Of a stretch of DNA of 64,000 nucleotides, positions 13,054 to 32,420 are shown piece after piece. The stretch is taken from contig LS997564.1 of assembly GCA_000469685.2 (NCBI GenBank), positions 41,434,240-41,498,239 of the forward strand, given 5' to 3'. The DNA comes from Haemonchus contortus (Eukaryota; Nematoda; Chromadorea; Rhabditida; Trichostrongylidae). Position numbers and translations under genes: made by a program. The notes under the pieces were generated by a model that was not told the origin of the DNA, did no database searches, and saw nothing but the letters and a program-made list of their open reading frames with translations. The first letter of the stretch is position 1; each line of letters opens with the position of its first letter.

Positions 13054-15531
13054 TTGTACGGAAATTCGATATAACCTGAAGAAACACCTGGAGAAGTCGG
13101 GTCAAGTTTGGAATGGGTTGAGCATAGGGTAAGTGCAACAGAGCACATGTGAGCCTAGCGGAGCTCCGCCCCCAAGGGGCGGGGCATGCGCCGGAATTGG
13201 GCGGGGTCATGGGCGAATTCTTCTAATTCGGTCTCATAATGTTCCAGACACCGGGAAAAAGTGTGCATAGGTGAGGGATGGGTCAACAATCAAAATAAAG
13301 GAAACTTACCGGCGGTGGGCGGAGCGTTCTCGCAGTGGGCGGTACTTTCCACAGAGATTCATAACTCGATTTAACGAAGGCGTCGAGGCCAGGGAAAAAA
13401 TAAAAAGAGTGAGCAAGGCCTTATGCGTGCTGAGCATGCATAAGTATAGCGAAGCCCCGCCCACAAGGGGCGGGGCGTGCGTTGAGGTGAAAGCTACTTT
13501 ATGCGGAAAAAAAGTGGTCAGAGGTAATGGGACAAATGTGGCCAAGTCCCAGAAGTGGGCGGGGTTGGCACCAAAGTGAGCGGGGCTTAGATCAAAAATT
13601 TATAACTCTATTCAGAAACGTTCTAGAGTGCGGGAAAAAAGGTGTCAAGGTGTAAAAGAACAAATGTGGTCAAATTCCGAAAGTGGGCGGGGTTGGCACC
13701 AAAGTGGGCGGGGCTTAGATCAAAACTTTATAACTCTGTTCAGAAGCGTTCTAGAGTGCGGGAAAATGTGGTTAGAGGTAATGGAACAAGTGTGGCCGAA
13801 TTTTCGAAGTGGGCGGGGCTGGCACCAAAGTGGGTGGGGCTGGCACCAAGTGGGCGGGGCTTAGATCAAAACTTTATAACTCTGTTCAGAAACGTTCTAG
13901 AACGCGGGAAAAGAGTGGTAAGAGGAATTGGAACAAATGTAGTTAAGTCCTCGAAGGGGGCGGAGCTGGCACGTGGAAGCGGGGCTAGGACCAAAAACTC
14001 ATCTCTTCAAAAACTTTCTGGAATGCGGAAAAAATGGTTTGGAGCAGTCAAAAGAAGGGTGGTCTAGTATTGTGGAAAGGGTTTGCACTAAGGTGGACGA
14101 AGCTATGATCAACCACTAATAACTGTGCTCAAATATATCGAGCGTGATGCTATCAGCTGTTCAGTGTTTGAATCTAGAGAGAACTATCTTATTGATTATC
14201 CAACATTCCGCTGAATGACTTCATCGCGGATGAGTGGCCGTCGACATATACTACGCGCGTTAGCGTGCATAGCCCAACTGGTAAGTATATGACCAGAAAT
14301 CCGTAACTACTGTTTGCTTTGGTAATATTCTTTTGCCGTTCGAAGTTTTTGGCTGGAACGGTTGATGACAATGTATGTCACGTCAATGTATACCAGGAAT
14401 CGTTTCTTTGGACGAAAGCCCAGCTAGTTCACCTGACAAGATGAAAAGCGCAAGGTTTTTATCAATAAGTGGGGTATCCAGATACAATCGCTTTAGGACA
14501 GCATGATAAATTGCAGTAAAAGTTCCCAGTTGTGGTTTGGTATCAGTACAGAAGCTGTGAGCAGTTATTTTGGAAGTTGTGGTCATTGGCACCGATCATA
14601 AGGAAATTCCCAACCTTCATGCACATACCCCTCACCTTTTGTTGCCTTTTGCTAGGTCGCAATTTTATTTGGATTTCAGGCGAGCCCATTTCCATTCCAA
14701 ACGATATCTATGACTATTACAATATTACTATAGTGGCACGGTCATTCGTCAGAGAACAGGTTGGATTATTCATGTGAACAACTTTTTGCTTTTGATCGGT
14801 GAGTGACTCATGTGGAGGATGTTTTTGGTATGGGATGGGTTATGCCTTATGCATTTTGCCAGGTAACTGAAAAGTTTGCGATTTCATGAAAAATCGTTCT
14901 TGGATACGAGCTTCCTGATGGCATTCTTTTTCCTATTTTGATGAATTAGCAGAACTAGCATGGCCCATGTCAGAGCTTAATAAAAACCTAATTCTGCTGT
15001 CTCCTGCCCTCAAGTTCGGAAATTCGGCGTGGAAACCATGTTCTCGTTGCGACGGGATGGCTTTTTTACCTCTCGCAAATGACGTTATAGAGTTGCATTG
15101 ATTACCCTCGGAAGTTGTTGATGATCCCATAACCGCTACGAACGATGTGGGCGAGCAAGGGCCGTTTCCGGTGACTGGGCCTTATGAGCGTGAAGTATTT
15201 TTCAGCGAAGAGGTCGCCACCAGACCAAAGTATTTATCATTGTACTATGTCTACGTTTCAGATCCGACGTATGATGTCATGCATAGTTTTCCATGGCTAC
15301 GATCGTCTGCCTCTGGAAACAATCCGTTGGCTTCTGAAAAATCCGATCAGCACGAATTTCTACGACCTTCGCATACGGATTGCGCCACCGCACGGATTGT
15401 TCCTCACGGATGTGGTGTATCCTCCAGAAATGTTCACTAATCCGTTCCCGTGCTATCGACATGGATGGGATCGCCCACAGGAGGTCCTCGAAGAGGAAGA
15501 CGAACTGCCTCTTGATGATGATGATTGTTGA
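9795..15531 (+). CDS. TruA-family tRNA pseudouridine synthase (PUSL1-like)
   Basis: TruA/PUS enzymes isomerise uridines in tRNA. Nine exons join in phase to 347 aa: 9795-9856, 9923-9995, 10361-10440, 10599-10738, 10802-10871, 11255-11415, 12435-12542, 14680-14759, 15262-15531. Diagnostic parts are SSRTDAGVHALRN, which contains the catalytic aspartate, the GEHVMGSFFKHT segment (the GxHDFxxF-like block), VARSFVREQIRRM, and APPHGLFLTDVVYPP near the C-terminus. This last part and the overall length suit the metazoan PUSL1 subgroup rather than PUS1 or PUS3. The 106-codon-scale exons are dwarfed by introns 6 and 7, which hold a mariner element and a minisatellite. The protein ends in an acidic tail. 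The target tRNA position cannot be read from sequence. Confidence 0.92.
11463..12217 (+). mobile_element. Decayed mariner-family transposon in intron 6 of the pseudouridine synthase gene
   Basis: Terminal inverted repeats start TTAGGTTGAGTCATAAGTCC on the left and, in complement, TTAGGTTGAGTCATAGGTCC on the right. TA dinucleotides flank both ends (11461-11462 and 12218-12219), as expected for Tc1/mariner. The internal frame has mariner transposase pieces, such as LDLEGLRSQMEADPVQTARE and, in another frame, IGKVRKLGRWVPYALKQY. The coding sequence is frame-disrupted and much shorter than the usual 345 codons, so the copy is inactive. Confidence 0.93.
12883..12904 (+). repeat. Poly-G tract (22 bases)
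   Basis: An uninterrupted run of 22 G lies within intron 7 of the pseudouridine synthase gene. Such runs can form G-quadruplexes and are prone to length error in sequencing. Confidence 0.95.
13019..13058 (+). repeat. (GTCT)n microsatellite
   Basis: About seven tandem TGTC units grade into TGTT units, inside intron 7 of the pseudouridine synthase gene. Confidence 0.95.
13140..14060 (+). repeat. GC-box minisatellite, about 127-bp period
   Basis: Three good copies (13551-13679, 13680-13806, 13807-13954) and a degenerate one (13955 to about 14052) share one unit. Each begins AAGTGGGCGGGG, continues with GGCACCAAAGTGGGCGGGGC and TTAGATCAAAA, then TATAACTCTGTTCAGAA and TTCTAGAGTGCGGGAAAA. The third copy has an extra partial GGGCGGGG unit. 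More degenerate copies occupy 13140-13550. All lie in intron 7 of the pseudouridine synthase gene. The open frames across the array come from the repeat, not from a gene. Confidence 0.9.
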
Positions 15532-18500
15532 CAAGCATTGTTCATGTTTCTGATCTTGTTATGTTGTTAGTAGTTATACTTGAATTGAATGATTGTTTAG
15601 CTCTTTTTTGGTTGTGTTTGACATGGAGCAAAGAAGATATTCTCTGTATACTCAGTTTTTGAAGCTCAGGAATGAATTCCGAGAGGGTGCTGTTCGAGAT
15701 ATGTATCTCCTCTCAATATCGCCTGTTTAATATCAGGTTGTGCGAAAAGTATCTGCCAAAAATCTCACAAAAGTATAGATTTCATGAGATTTTCTGAAAG
15801 CTTCCATAGAACTGCTGTAAAAGGACATTACCCAATTGGGTGCGCATAGTGTTCTAGGCGATTTCATGGTATCGCCATCGGTTGATCAGATCGAGGCCCA
15901 TCTTCTATTCTTGTTCCATTCTGTGAGCTCTGGGACGGGATGCGAACAGAATTGCTCAGGAGGGGCTTCAAGGCTGAATGCTTGACACAGGTTTTGCTGG
16001 GTTTCAGCAGCGGAGTGGTCAGATTCGAACTTCTAGAAGCGTAGATGTCGAATGTAGGGAACGAGGTACGCATGGGTATTTTCATTGAATAGCAAGACCA
16101 TGGAAGAGTCCAGAAGCTTCCAGAGAGACCACGAAGAAATCTGGACTTTTGCAAAAAAATTTCCGCAGATACTGTTCGCACATTCTCCTGATCTGGAAAG
16201 AATTCACGCCCAGTACCCAGAGCTCGGGTGAATCTTCGAACTGCGCCATGCACTGGACACAGGAACAAAAATCCGGTGAGGAGATTTGGTAGATGGGTAG
16301 CCAAAGAGCTATGTTGCAACAGGACCACTTGCACGAGTTAGGACCCACAGCTGGATTACTGTATCAGCCGAATCCCCATGTTGAACATCCCTTTTTTATC
16401 CAATTGGGATTGCAAATATGTTCGAGTACTGGATCATCAGTAGTCCGGTGGAACCAAACCGTCCTACGGAGAAGCGCCAGATCAGGGCGATGTGCGTCCT
16501 ACGGAGAAGCGCTAGACCAGGGCGATGTGATGGAGGGTAGTCGTCTTTGCGAACCTGTAATGGTGCTTGGGAACGTTAAATTATTCTGGGAAATATGGTT
16601 TTTTCAAATAAGCCTTAGAAGGGAATGGGTGCTGGGTGGGTGAAATGGTCGACTCGTGTTAAAACTGTGATCAGGGAAGGCTTGCTGTTAACTGGGGATT
16701 CATTCCTTTTCATAAATGTTAGCTGTAGCGTGCTAGCAAACTTCCTGCTCAGGGAGCACCATTACGAGCTCGCAAAGATGACTACCGCTCCTTCTCTACT
16801 TTATGGAGGCTAACATTAGAAGAGCGAATTCTCACGAATACATTTTTACCTGTTCCTAAGCCTATTAGGTAGAATCAATGATCCAAAGATATAAACCTCG
16901 AATATGTTTACATCAAAAACGTCAGTTTTGGAGTACTGTAGTTCATTCGGTCTGTAATAATTGACGGACTATTGCGTACGACTGTTGTTGCCGTTCCATC
17001 GTTGACAGGTGCGCTTCGTCGAGGTCTTTTGCGTGTGGAGGGACGTCCTTCGTTATTTATTGTGCTTACATCTTTCACACTTCGAATTTTCTTATCTTAG
17101 AAGCTAAACGCGCCATTGGTAGGCTCACGCGGTCGTAAATTATAGAGTTTCTTTCTACCGCAAAGTTTATCGAATCCATCGTTAGCAAAATCTTCATGAC
17201 GCATAGTGAGTGATGTTGGACATTAATAATGTTCTTAGGTTGCGGATCGAGTTCTCTTTATTGATCTCTTCTGTTGTGTTTTGTTCTCGTTAAGCGACTT
17301 GAGGAAAAACCAATGAACGACTTTTGCGCGGCTGTCATTTTGCTTTACACAGTAACTATTACAGTTTTTGCAGGTTGTTGTTGTGAAGGAATGGAGTCTC
17401 GGTAGAAGCCGAGCAACACAGCAAATCTGCTGATATTGGGGGCAATTGGCTTTTTCGGTCTATAAATGTAAAGCGGTAGGATTGTCAATAGCCTTGCAAG
17501 TGCATGTAATCTTCTGTAATCTGATCGGCTTTCTTGTGCGGTTTCTTGTGCATGGGCTGGTCCATTTATTCCTTAGGAATGAGTGGATCATAGGAGGTCA
17601 TAAGTGAAGCAGATCCTAAGCAACGATCAGCTGAAACTTTTTACGTAACTCATGAGCCATCTAGTTTACTTCGTGTCTAACTTTTTCCGAAGTTCAAACG
17701 AAGTTGAAAGAATCTGTTCCTGCATCTTCCCCTGTTCCCTTTTTCTGAAACCTTCCAATGTATTTGGGAGAGCAAAAAACTGCGTGAAGTTTTGAAGTAT
17801 AGCAGTGCCAGTGCTACAAGAACACCGAGTGCTGATCATTTCTTCGCCATGATTTTGATACGGTTGTTAATTGAGATTAATCTGCTAGATTCAGCTGATT
17901 ATGAGCTAACTACAGTCATCCACCAATCAGTTGAAATGCCTTCAAGCTCTTCGTACCAAACCTGGTTCGTGGATAACCTTTTTTTTCACCAATTGCTTTA
18001 TGACGCTTGAAAAGTGTAGGTAGATAATGGGCAGGTAACCTTCGGGTACTGTAGATGGCCTATGTCTGAAAAAACAAAACAGAGTTATTCATGGATATCG
18101 AAATGGTCCATAATTGAAATCGACTCAATTCCTAAATGGTACTGTAATAAGCTCGTGAACGAACATCTGATGCTTTAACCAGACATAAAGCCAGATTGTT
18201 GAAGAGAAAGAGGTTCGCTCACCTTTTCCACTCGCGGTATATTCCATCCAGAGGAAGTGTTAACGGGGAAATTAACTCAGTTCTTACGGGGAATGTTCCC
18301 ACCCGTACAGGGAATAATTTCCTAATTTCTTAGTTTGTTACTTATTTTACACTGCTGATGTGGAGCCGATTCGGTCCAATTTTCAAAAAGCCGTACAAAC
18401 GTCTATTAATTGAGATCGTGTAATGCTAAAGGGCTCTTTATACAGTGGCTGTGGATGGTTTGTAGGGAATAAATTGCCAAAACAAAACGGTCAACGCTTA

Positions 18501-21500
18501 ACGCTTAACTATATTCTGGCCTTGCAAAACTCGCCTGTTGATTTCTTCGGCAGTGCTTTTGTTCAGCAGTTGATCGATTAATCAACAAGTGGTCTCTGAG
18601 TTTCTTTCCAGGGCGGCTTTTCAACTACATAATTAAGAACACCATGCACTACAACGGCCCCTGTTTTTTTTCCATTAGTTAGTCATCCCTACTTCTTGGA
18701 ATCTTCTTGGAATGAAAAAAAAACCTTTAGTCAACCCTCAATTCGTCGTCTTTTGGGAGGTAAATTTGGAAATTGAGTTCGAATGGAATCAAGATAGCGA
18801 AATGCTCATAAGTTTTGAACCTATTCCTTTTTTTCAGTAATGTCATCAGTATTGATCTGAGCATAATCACATTCTTCTTTCTTTCTTTTTTTTCTGAGAT
18901 GTTATTGATTTTTACGGTGCTGAAAAGCATCATCTAGTGGCTCGGCCCAGGCCATATACCTTCAGCCGTTGTGTGATGACATTAATTCATGGGCCCGATA
19001 TACCTTTGGGAATTGCCCGAAGGACGTTGGGGCTGTTTTGCTCGAAAATTGACTGCGTGGTTTCGAATGGCTGCCGGTTTTTCGCCATCCCCTGCGTGTG
19101 GGTGTTCATTGTTTCATTGTTACCTCCATTAAGTCTTACTCGTTAGAAACCCGTTTGATATTTTTTTCTATTCAGATCATTGTGGTGCAGCCTCACTCAC
19201 AAACTGGAAGTGTTAACTTCTAATTAATGTTAAAACTAAAGTCTAATTCGTCTCTGTGATACCAATTTATTCAATTGTTTTCCCCATTTACGGTGAATAG
19301 GCACTGAATGACTACGTTCGTGACTCATTACCCTTTCCCCAGGTAGCCCCCTCCCCCCACCTGAATATGCCTCGCGTCATGGTGAACCGATCAGTTACAT
19401 GATCGAAACGGGCTGCTTCATCAGTTCCGGTCTTGAACTCGACATTCTAGCCAAATTAATCGCCATAACGCGAAGTATAGTGCCTCTAAAGTTATTTGGT
19501 CATCATTTAGTTGAGCAATTAATTCTGAAAGGCAACTCGATGTTACTGTCATCGAGAGAAAAAGTTTTTTCATGAAATACCATTATTTAATCCAGTCATA
19601 ACAAATTAGCAATTTTTATTGTGCTTATTTACCCATACAACTTTAATGATTCAATTTTAAGATCCCTTTTTCCGTTGGGGCCTAATTTATAGGGACAATT
19701 GATGACCTCATTCGTATCTATGGCAATTCTCTTTAACACCGGTCTATTTTGATGCCAGGTAAGCGCCGAATTCGCTCCCAACAATTCAATATTTGTCAAT
19801 AATTTCCATCTGAGAAATGTGCCACGTGATTAGTGTAGCTGTGAGCAAAGATGCCCACGATATTTATGGTGAAGGCATTGCATTATCCCTGCTTCCGGCG
19901 TCCGTACTAATCGTGAATATAGCTAATCATCGTTTCAGCAGCGAATATGATTTCTAGTCGAATGGGGTTATGAGTGCTTGGGTAATAGCTTCAATAAGGT
20001 ACCAATGTCCAGCAAAGATTAGAAATAATAGAGCTTTGTGTTTTTTCGAATCGCTATTGGACTATAGATTTCTCTTGAAAGTGACACATTAGACAAGAAT
20101 TTCTTCGTCGTCGCTTCGCTAAGTGTTGTCCTCCCGTGTGTTTGTTTTGGTAAACATGATTTCTTACTTCTTGGACCTTACGATCCATCCCCTTTTTCGC
20201 GTTTTTATGTGCCATTATGTTTATAAATGGGAAAGAGATATAATGCTATAGTAAAACAACGTCAGAACCCTCCGCCCTTTCGTTTTCTTTGTCCTAGTAA
20301 CGTGAGAATCTGGTTTACTCTGGGTAATTTCAACTTTCTTCCTGATCGTCAAGGTGTCATGTTTTCCTGGAACTTCTCATCTGGACATGTAGGTTGTGCC
20401 CATTTTCCAAAAAAATCCTTCACTCTCGACATTTGTTTTGACATTTGACTGAACAGCTGCTCATTTGGACCCATTTTGGATGGGTAACCTTTCCCGTCTT
20501 TTGTGATTTATTGTGCAGCAGCGAGTTCTGAGGTTCAATTTCCTTTTTTCGTGTCTCCAGTCCTCACCCCATCAATCATACAGGTGTTCTACGAGGTGCG
20601 CTTAGTTGGTGGGACAGCTGGAGAATGGTTTTTCGGGGGTGCAACCTATTGAGTTGTCCTGAAGACGTGCATGCTAATGTGTGGCGATGCTCATAGCAGA
20701 TGGATTAGGCATGCATAAATTGAAGCGCCTGAAACGAACGTGGGTGCACATAACCTGCATAAACAGATGGCGGCAGGAATTCTGGAATCCCTCATTTCCG
20801 ATCCGATCTCTCAACCAATATGAATACAAAAGGGCGGTGATAAAAAACGGTGGACGTCACAGCGTGCCTCACGTTTCAGAGCGCATTTCACGTCACAGAC
20901 TGTTGGGAAAACCAGACTTGTAACTGTAACCAACAACTTCTTTTTATTCAGCTTCTTTTTGTGACAGTTTTTTTTTGAAAAAGAGGCGCTCCTACCAGTT
21001 TGCGCAGGTAACACGTACTTTTAAATTAGTTTGTCATGACTTTCGACAGGATAATCTGTGTTTTATTGATGGTAACTGTCGTATTTGCATTGATCCCGTT
21101 GTGTTCTTTAGACTTCATCCTCTTTGCTGACGCATATAATTGCCTGATAAGGCAGTTAGTCATCCAATTGTGAGCGATATTCTGAGTCAGGTCGCAGTAT
21201 AGCACCCATGGCGTAATAGGCGCTATCCAGCCCAGCACCCATGAATTCTCAGATTTCCAGTTCTCACAGTTTCCCCATCCCCATGTCGATCGATGCATAC
21301 CACTTTTTCAAGCGCTTAACAACCGGGCTGACCTAACTTGCTTCCTGCAAACTCCTTACATGACCCCTCTGAAGCATGGGACCGTTGATCAAAAGCATGT
21401 CTTGCATAAATGATTTATTATGGCGAAATACGATAATCAAAACGTTTTTTTGCACACCATGCCGTTTGCCAAGAATCTATTTCCGGCTCTGGCCAATATA

Positions 21501-23450
21501 TTGAATAAACTGTGTTTTATCGAACGCGATTGCGGCGTGCGTCACTTCATGTTATCTCGACACTCACATTTTTTTGTGCCGTCCCCTAACAACGATGACT
21601 TGTCGCCGTTTCATGTGCTACGACGATCTGTGTTTCTATAGTATTTCACTTGATTTCACACCTTTTTCATTCTATTTTTGGGATACTGTTATCAGTTATG
21701 CGACCAATGGATCTAATTTCCCCACATGGTTCTCGTTTAGTAGGGGAGGCGAAGGTAATGAAAAGGGGCTGTTGATTTTATTTATGTTGTGTTTATTGAG
21801 GGGTCTTTTGAGTTCGCCTTATTTTCTAATCCGACATGTTGTAGTAAGGGGATGAATTTGCTGATTTGGGCGCCCGCACATTGTTGTGCTGGCGAAACTG
21901 CGTTGAATGTTTTGAGTTAAAGGCACATAATACAGCTTGATCAGCTCCCAACTCTTCGCCGTTCTTATATAATGTGGAATATCTGACAAAATGTCGGGTT
22001 GAACGAAAATTTAAAGTTTTTTTGCCTTTATGAGAGTTCTTCGTGGATTCCGGCGTGGTTTATTTGCTATATTAAAGCGTGGTGGTGAACATGGGATCGA
22101 ATGGCTTGGGCGATTTGCAAACTTATTCACGTAACATATGCTATTGAGTTTTCCCTAAATTTTATTTCGTTCGAAGGCTAAGACTTGCAGAATTCTCAGA
22201 GTGCATGTCTGTCTCTTTTTACACTCGGGTATTTAATCGATTCATTGGAGTTTTTCAGAACAGCCTGATGGAGACCGTGAGAATTGATGTGTTTTGGTGT
22301 TTTCTTCAGGTCCCCCTTTCTTAAAGGCGGGGGTGAAACGTTTCTAATATGGGAGGGCGACTTCTTGTGGAACCAAGCCTCTTGCATTCTGTGCGACAGG
22401 ACTCGTCCGGAAAGAGTAATAATTGGGAAAACATGGCGCCCAAAGCGATCGGGGTTAGGAGGAGCACTGAAGTGGCTATTTGATGAGATGATGTTTTCAA
22501 CGGTAAGCTTCATTGGGAGCTCGAAGATTCTGGGTGGTCCTGCCTTATGTTGACCCCTACATGGCACTATTGCAGTAATTCCTCGCTGAAGTCTTGAGTT
22601 AATGCAGTGAGACGGTGAAGGGTTCAAAAAATGCGGTGGAACCTTGGTTAGGAGGTTTTCACATTCCAAACTTCTAAATGAAAGTGTAGGGCTTGCAATA
22701 TAATCCCAAGGATAACGCCTTTGCACCCCTATAAAATCAATTTAATTATTTCTCGATTTCGAAACAGCTAGTCAAAGGGGAAAGTAACGATGGCGTCGAT
22801 TTCACAATTCTCGAGGCTGTATTCTATGAATATTGGATCGCAAGAATCTATTCTGCCAGACGAATTGTCGAATTTGTTGAATTACTCGGTTTAAAGGGAG
22901 TCGCACTCATATGGGAGCTCATTCTTACCTTTGTAGATATAGCGGTCATTATTAGTAACGGCATTTTAACGGAAATCTTATAAGTTTCCTTCCTTTTACA
23001 AATGTTTGCCTATGTTCATAATGATGTTTTCTCAGCATATTTGTTGTTGTGTAACAGCGATGCTTTTACATCGAGCGCCAGTATCGGCTGTAAAATAAAT
23101 TCTATGTTATGGTTCGTTATGTGGTCGATCATGTCTGAGACGGCTTATATCTTTTTTCGTGACGTGAATACTTCTTAACGAGATGGCGTATGTCCTTACA
23201 ATCCTCTTTTAGTGCTGCTCGAGCATTGTGTTTCTCGCGCTCATCGCCACGGATTTCACACTGGATTATTGTCGGATCTGTCGCTAAAAGCGAAGGTAAT
23301 CGAGATTTTCTTTGTTATTATTATTATTGTTATTGCCTTTGTTACTGTTATCTCTATGCTCACTTTTTCGGAGCTCTGGTTTCCTATTTACAATAGTATT
23401 TGTTTCGGACCTCGTGTTTATCTCCCACTTTTCTTAAGACTTGTGTTTTT
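15532..23450. other. Gene-poor intergenic region
   Basis: About 7.9 kb without a recognisable gene. A mariner-like end (CAGGTTGTGCGAAAAGTAT) occurs at about 15735, followed to about 16810 by broken open frames on both strands. This could be a decayed mariner, but the partner repeat was not found. The longest open stretch in the window (176 codons, minus, 22196-22726) is also here. The promoter of the downstream palmitoyltransferase should be near 23 kb, but no element was identified. Confidence 0.45.
22196..22726 (-). other. Unexplained 176-codon open frame
   Basis: An uninterrupted minus-strand frame, opposite another open frame on the plus strand (22284-22553). It shows no signal peptide, domain motif, clear flanking splice sites or family resemblance. 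Its length is unusual for AT-rich non-coding DNA. It may be a piece of a repeat family or a single-exon gene. No function is proposed. Confidence 0.2.
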
Positions 23451-23469
23451 CATTTCACGTTTCTTCAGG

Positions 23470-29551
<6,082 letters not shown>

Positions 29552-31045
29552 ATGTCTATTTGCTGGTTATAATTCTATGATATTGAGTGTTGCGCTCTTT
29601 CTGTGCCAGTTTGCAATTCAAAACTAACCTCTATCGCCTCCTGTATTATTCTATCCACTCTTCCAATATTTCTGTTCTTGTTGTGGTGTATAGGATCCCC
29701 ATATACATATTTTCCATTAAATTTTAGTATGGTCGTGTATTTCCCCTTCTCTGGCGTCTCCATAGCCGATCACTCATTGTTAGAAGCTTCCATCTTCACT
29801 CGGCGAGTTTGCAACTTAGCTGGTGGCGACTGTAGCGCTTGGTAGGCGGAGACGAGCCCAGTTGCATATTTTCCTGGTGTAGATATAACCGTGAGCAAGG
29901 TACTTAAATGCCTTTCCCCCTCTTTTTCTCTCTCAGACGCATAGATTGTTTCTACCTATGGCCCATTGCCCACTCTCGCATAAGCTGAACCTACATAGGC
30001 TATGGTCCATAGGCATCTCTCACTACTTTGTCATCCTTTAATGTGCACTTACTGGTATTTGTTTGATGTGTTTCTACTTCTTTTCTGCATGTGATGACGT
30101 ATTTATGTATATACAGCTCATGCCAAATAGCTAAATATGTCCGAGTCGTCCTGCCTTAGAGGCGTACGGTCGCTGTGTGGCTCGAACGAGCTCACCGTGG
30201 GCAAGCCTAGACGTGGCCATCTGGGTTGCATGGGTTGTACTTGCTGTAGAGTCAAGCTCATCATCATCAACATTGATCGGATTGTTCAGAACCTACCATT
30301 AACATTATTGTTCCATCAGATCGTTGAATTTTGCATCGAATGTTGCTGAGAATTTCTAAGGTTGTTTCAGTTGTTACAGAAGGCATATTGTGATAAATTG
30401 TTATCTATTCAAAAAATTCGTATAAGGATTTACTGTTTCAGTGACTATATTTACAGTGAAAGTCAGCCAAATAGTCGTGTTAACAGGCTACAGACGCGCG
30501 CGGTAGCGTTGCGTTTTATCGATTGAAAGGTGCACGCCACAAATATCGTAGAGGAAATTGTTAAGATGTACGTGTTTGGCTGTTTGTGAGAAGTTAAGTG
30601 TGTCATGAATGACTGATAACCCTCTAGTCGCACTCCCTCACAGCCTGTTCCAGTCGACCCCAACAGCCGCGTACATCCTAGTCATCGTTTCGATGGGGAA
30701 AGTGCGCGCTATGACGGAATCACCTGGGGAAGTTTCAGAGCTGAAGACCGATGGGAAGGCTGTGGGAAGTCGGTTTGAAAATTTAGGTGGCTCTTGTAAA
30801 GGTTGAATATCATAAAGGATTACAAAATTGACCTGACCCATGGGCATGGGGTTTACATAAACCACGTAAGACTTGGGGGTGAGGGAACTGTACAGCAAAG
30901 CAAAGTGCTATCTTCACTGTCCTTAAGGCTCGTGGGCAAACTGGGCCGGGTGCAAGCATTTAGATTAGACGATAAGTTCGAAACAGAAGACGTGGTGCTG
31001 CCCAAACGACGTGATTCAATCGTGACAGCTGCACTATTAGATTAG
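29552..31045 (+). other. Possible 3' exons or UTR of the DHHC gene
   Basis: Acceptor-preceded open pieces occur at about 30442-30501, 30651-30805 and 30895-30964 (or to 31045 in another frame). In one chain they keep phase: after ...ENLGGSCK the last piece would end ARGQTGPGASI and stop at 30964. Nothing in them is a recognised domain, and competing frames are open, so they remain speculative. Confidence 0.25.
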
Positions 31046-32408
31046 TTGCCATGGATTCTTTTGACGGAAAATTTCACCAATCGGGCGTATTACATCGATG
31101 TATGAGCTGTAAAAGTGTGGGAGCTGTCTTTATTGTGATTTTACTTTATTTGGGCATATATAAATGATTGCAAAATGTGTTCTTTGATGTATTCTGTTGT
31201 TTGTTTGGCTCATTTACGGATTTATGACGGCCTCGCAGAAGCTTCTACACGTAGGCATTGTAAATGAAAGTCCTCATGAAGTATTTTCGAAACAGCAACC
31301 ATTGTCAAACTTGCAGGCTTGTTGTAGATGGAACTAGTATTTTATCTGCAGATTCATTCCTCTTCAACACTTACCGCAGCCCTTCTTAGCCACATTTCGT
31401 TATTGTCCGCTTTTTTTGCCTGGATATTAGGCATGTATTAGTTCAAGACCCTTCCCTTTTGATTATTATGATGATAATGGAAGTGACACACTTGTATTTC
31501 ATCTGGCACTACATAACGGGGTATTGTTCCTAAATTACTTTATAAAGTGTGAAGTTTGAGCCAGAATTTGAAGGAAATAGTTGCGGTTTTGTTGTTTCAA
31601 CCATCCTTCTTGTTTACAGCTGGCTGCTATTTTCTATGCATTAGTTTTATTACAATACAGTGAATACATTGATACCCGAAGGATTCCGTAATGCGAAGCG
31701 TTGTTAAACATCGTGCTATTGGGGTGTTCTAAAATGAAGGTTGGATTTAAACGTGCCCTATGGCAAATTTCAATTGTTGTTACTCGTCCAGAAAATTCAT
31801 GAATGGCCGCGTTGACATTCCTTTGCTCGATAATCTTCTGTGAATCGACCGGAAACTACGTAATTTGTTTACTGTTGTGTAAACAGGATGTGTTTGATCA
31901 AATTTGTGAAACGGATTTGGTAACACCGTATTTCTTTGGCAGGTAAATCCTTTTAAAATGATGTGAGCTACGGACCAAACAGCGGCCGCACTAGTTTGGA
32001 GCTATTTTACGCTCATACAATAGGACATGGCTCACCAAATGCTAGCAAAGTTCTGGTTCTTCATCGCCTTACTGTGTACCCGGCCAAAACCGGGCGATTA
32101 ACGAAATGAGCGGCTGTTTTGTGGATCGTTGTAAATGTCGTGGACGAGTTGCACCGTGGGTGCACCGATCGATATGCGACGGCTGAGCGTCGCGGTCGGC
32201 GGGGATCCCCGTGCGCCGGCGGTTAACGCGTGTGTGTGGACGTTCAGCGCTTCTGTGGCTTCTTCTTTCGCGGAGGGTTGATCTTCTGGATAGCATCCAC
32301 ATCCATCTATCTACAAGCTGTGAGAAGCCTCCTATCGCCACTCTCATACGCGATTTAATCGCGAGAAAACAGCCAATTGTTTTTCAATAAGCTCTCTCTC
32401 ACAGTTCA
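31046..32408. other. Intergenic, including a GC-rich stretch upstream of pir-1
   Basis: No gene recognised. 32060-32290 is visibly GC- and CpG-rich compared with its AT-rich surroundings, and a 92-codon minus-strand frame crosses it only because it lacks stop codons. Its position just upstream of the pir-1 start makes promoter DNA one possibility. No specific binding site was identified. Confidence 0.4.
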
Positions 32409-32420
32409 GTTCTCGAAATT

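Noticed and set aside
13271..14067. Overlapping open frames of 78-141 codons
   Set aside because: They come from the GC-rich minisatellite, whose units lack stop codons in several frames.
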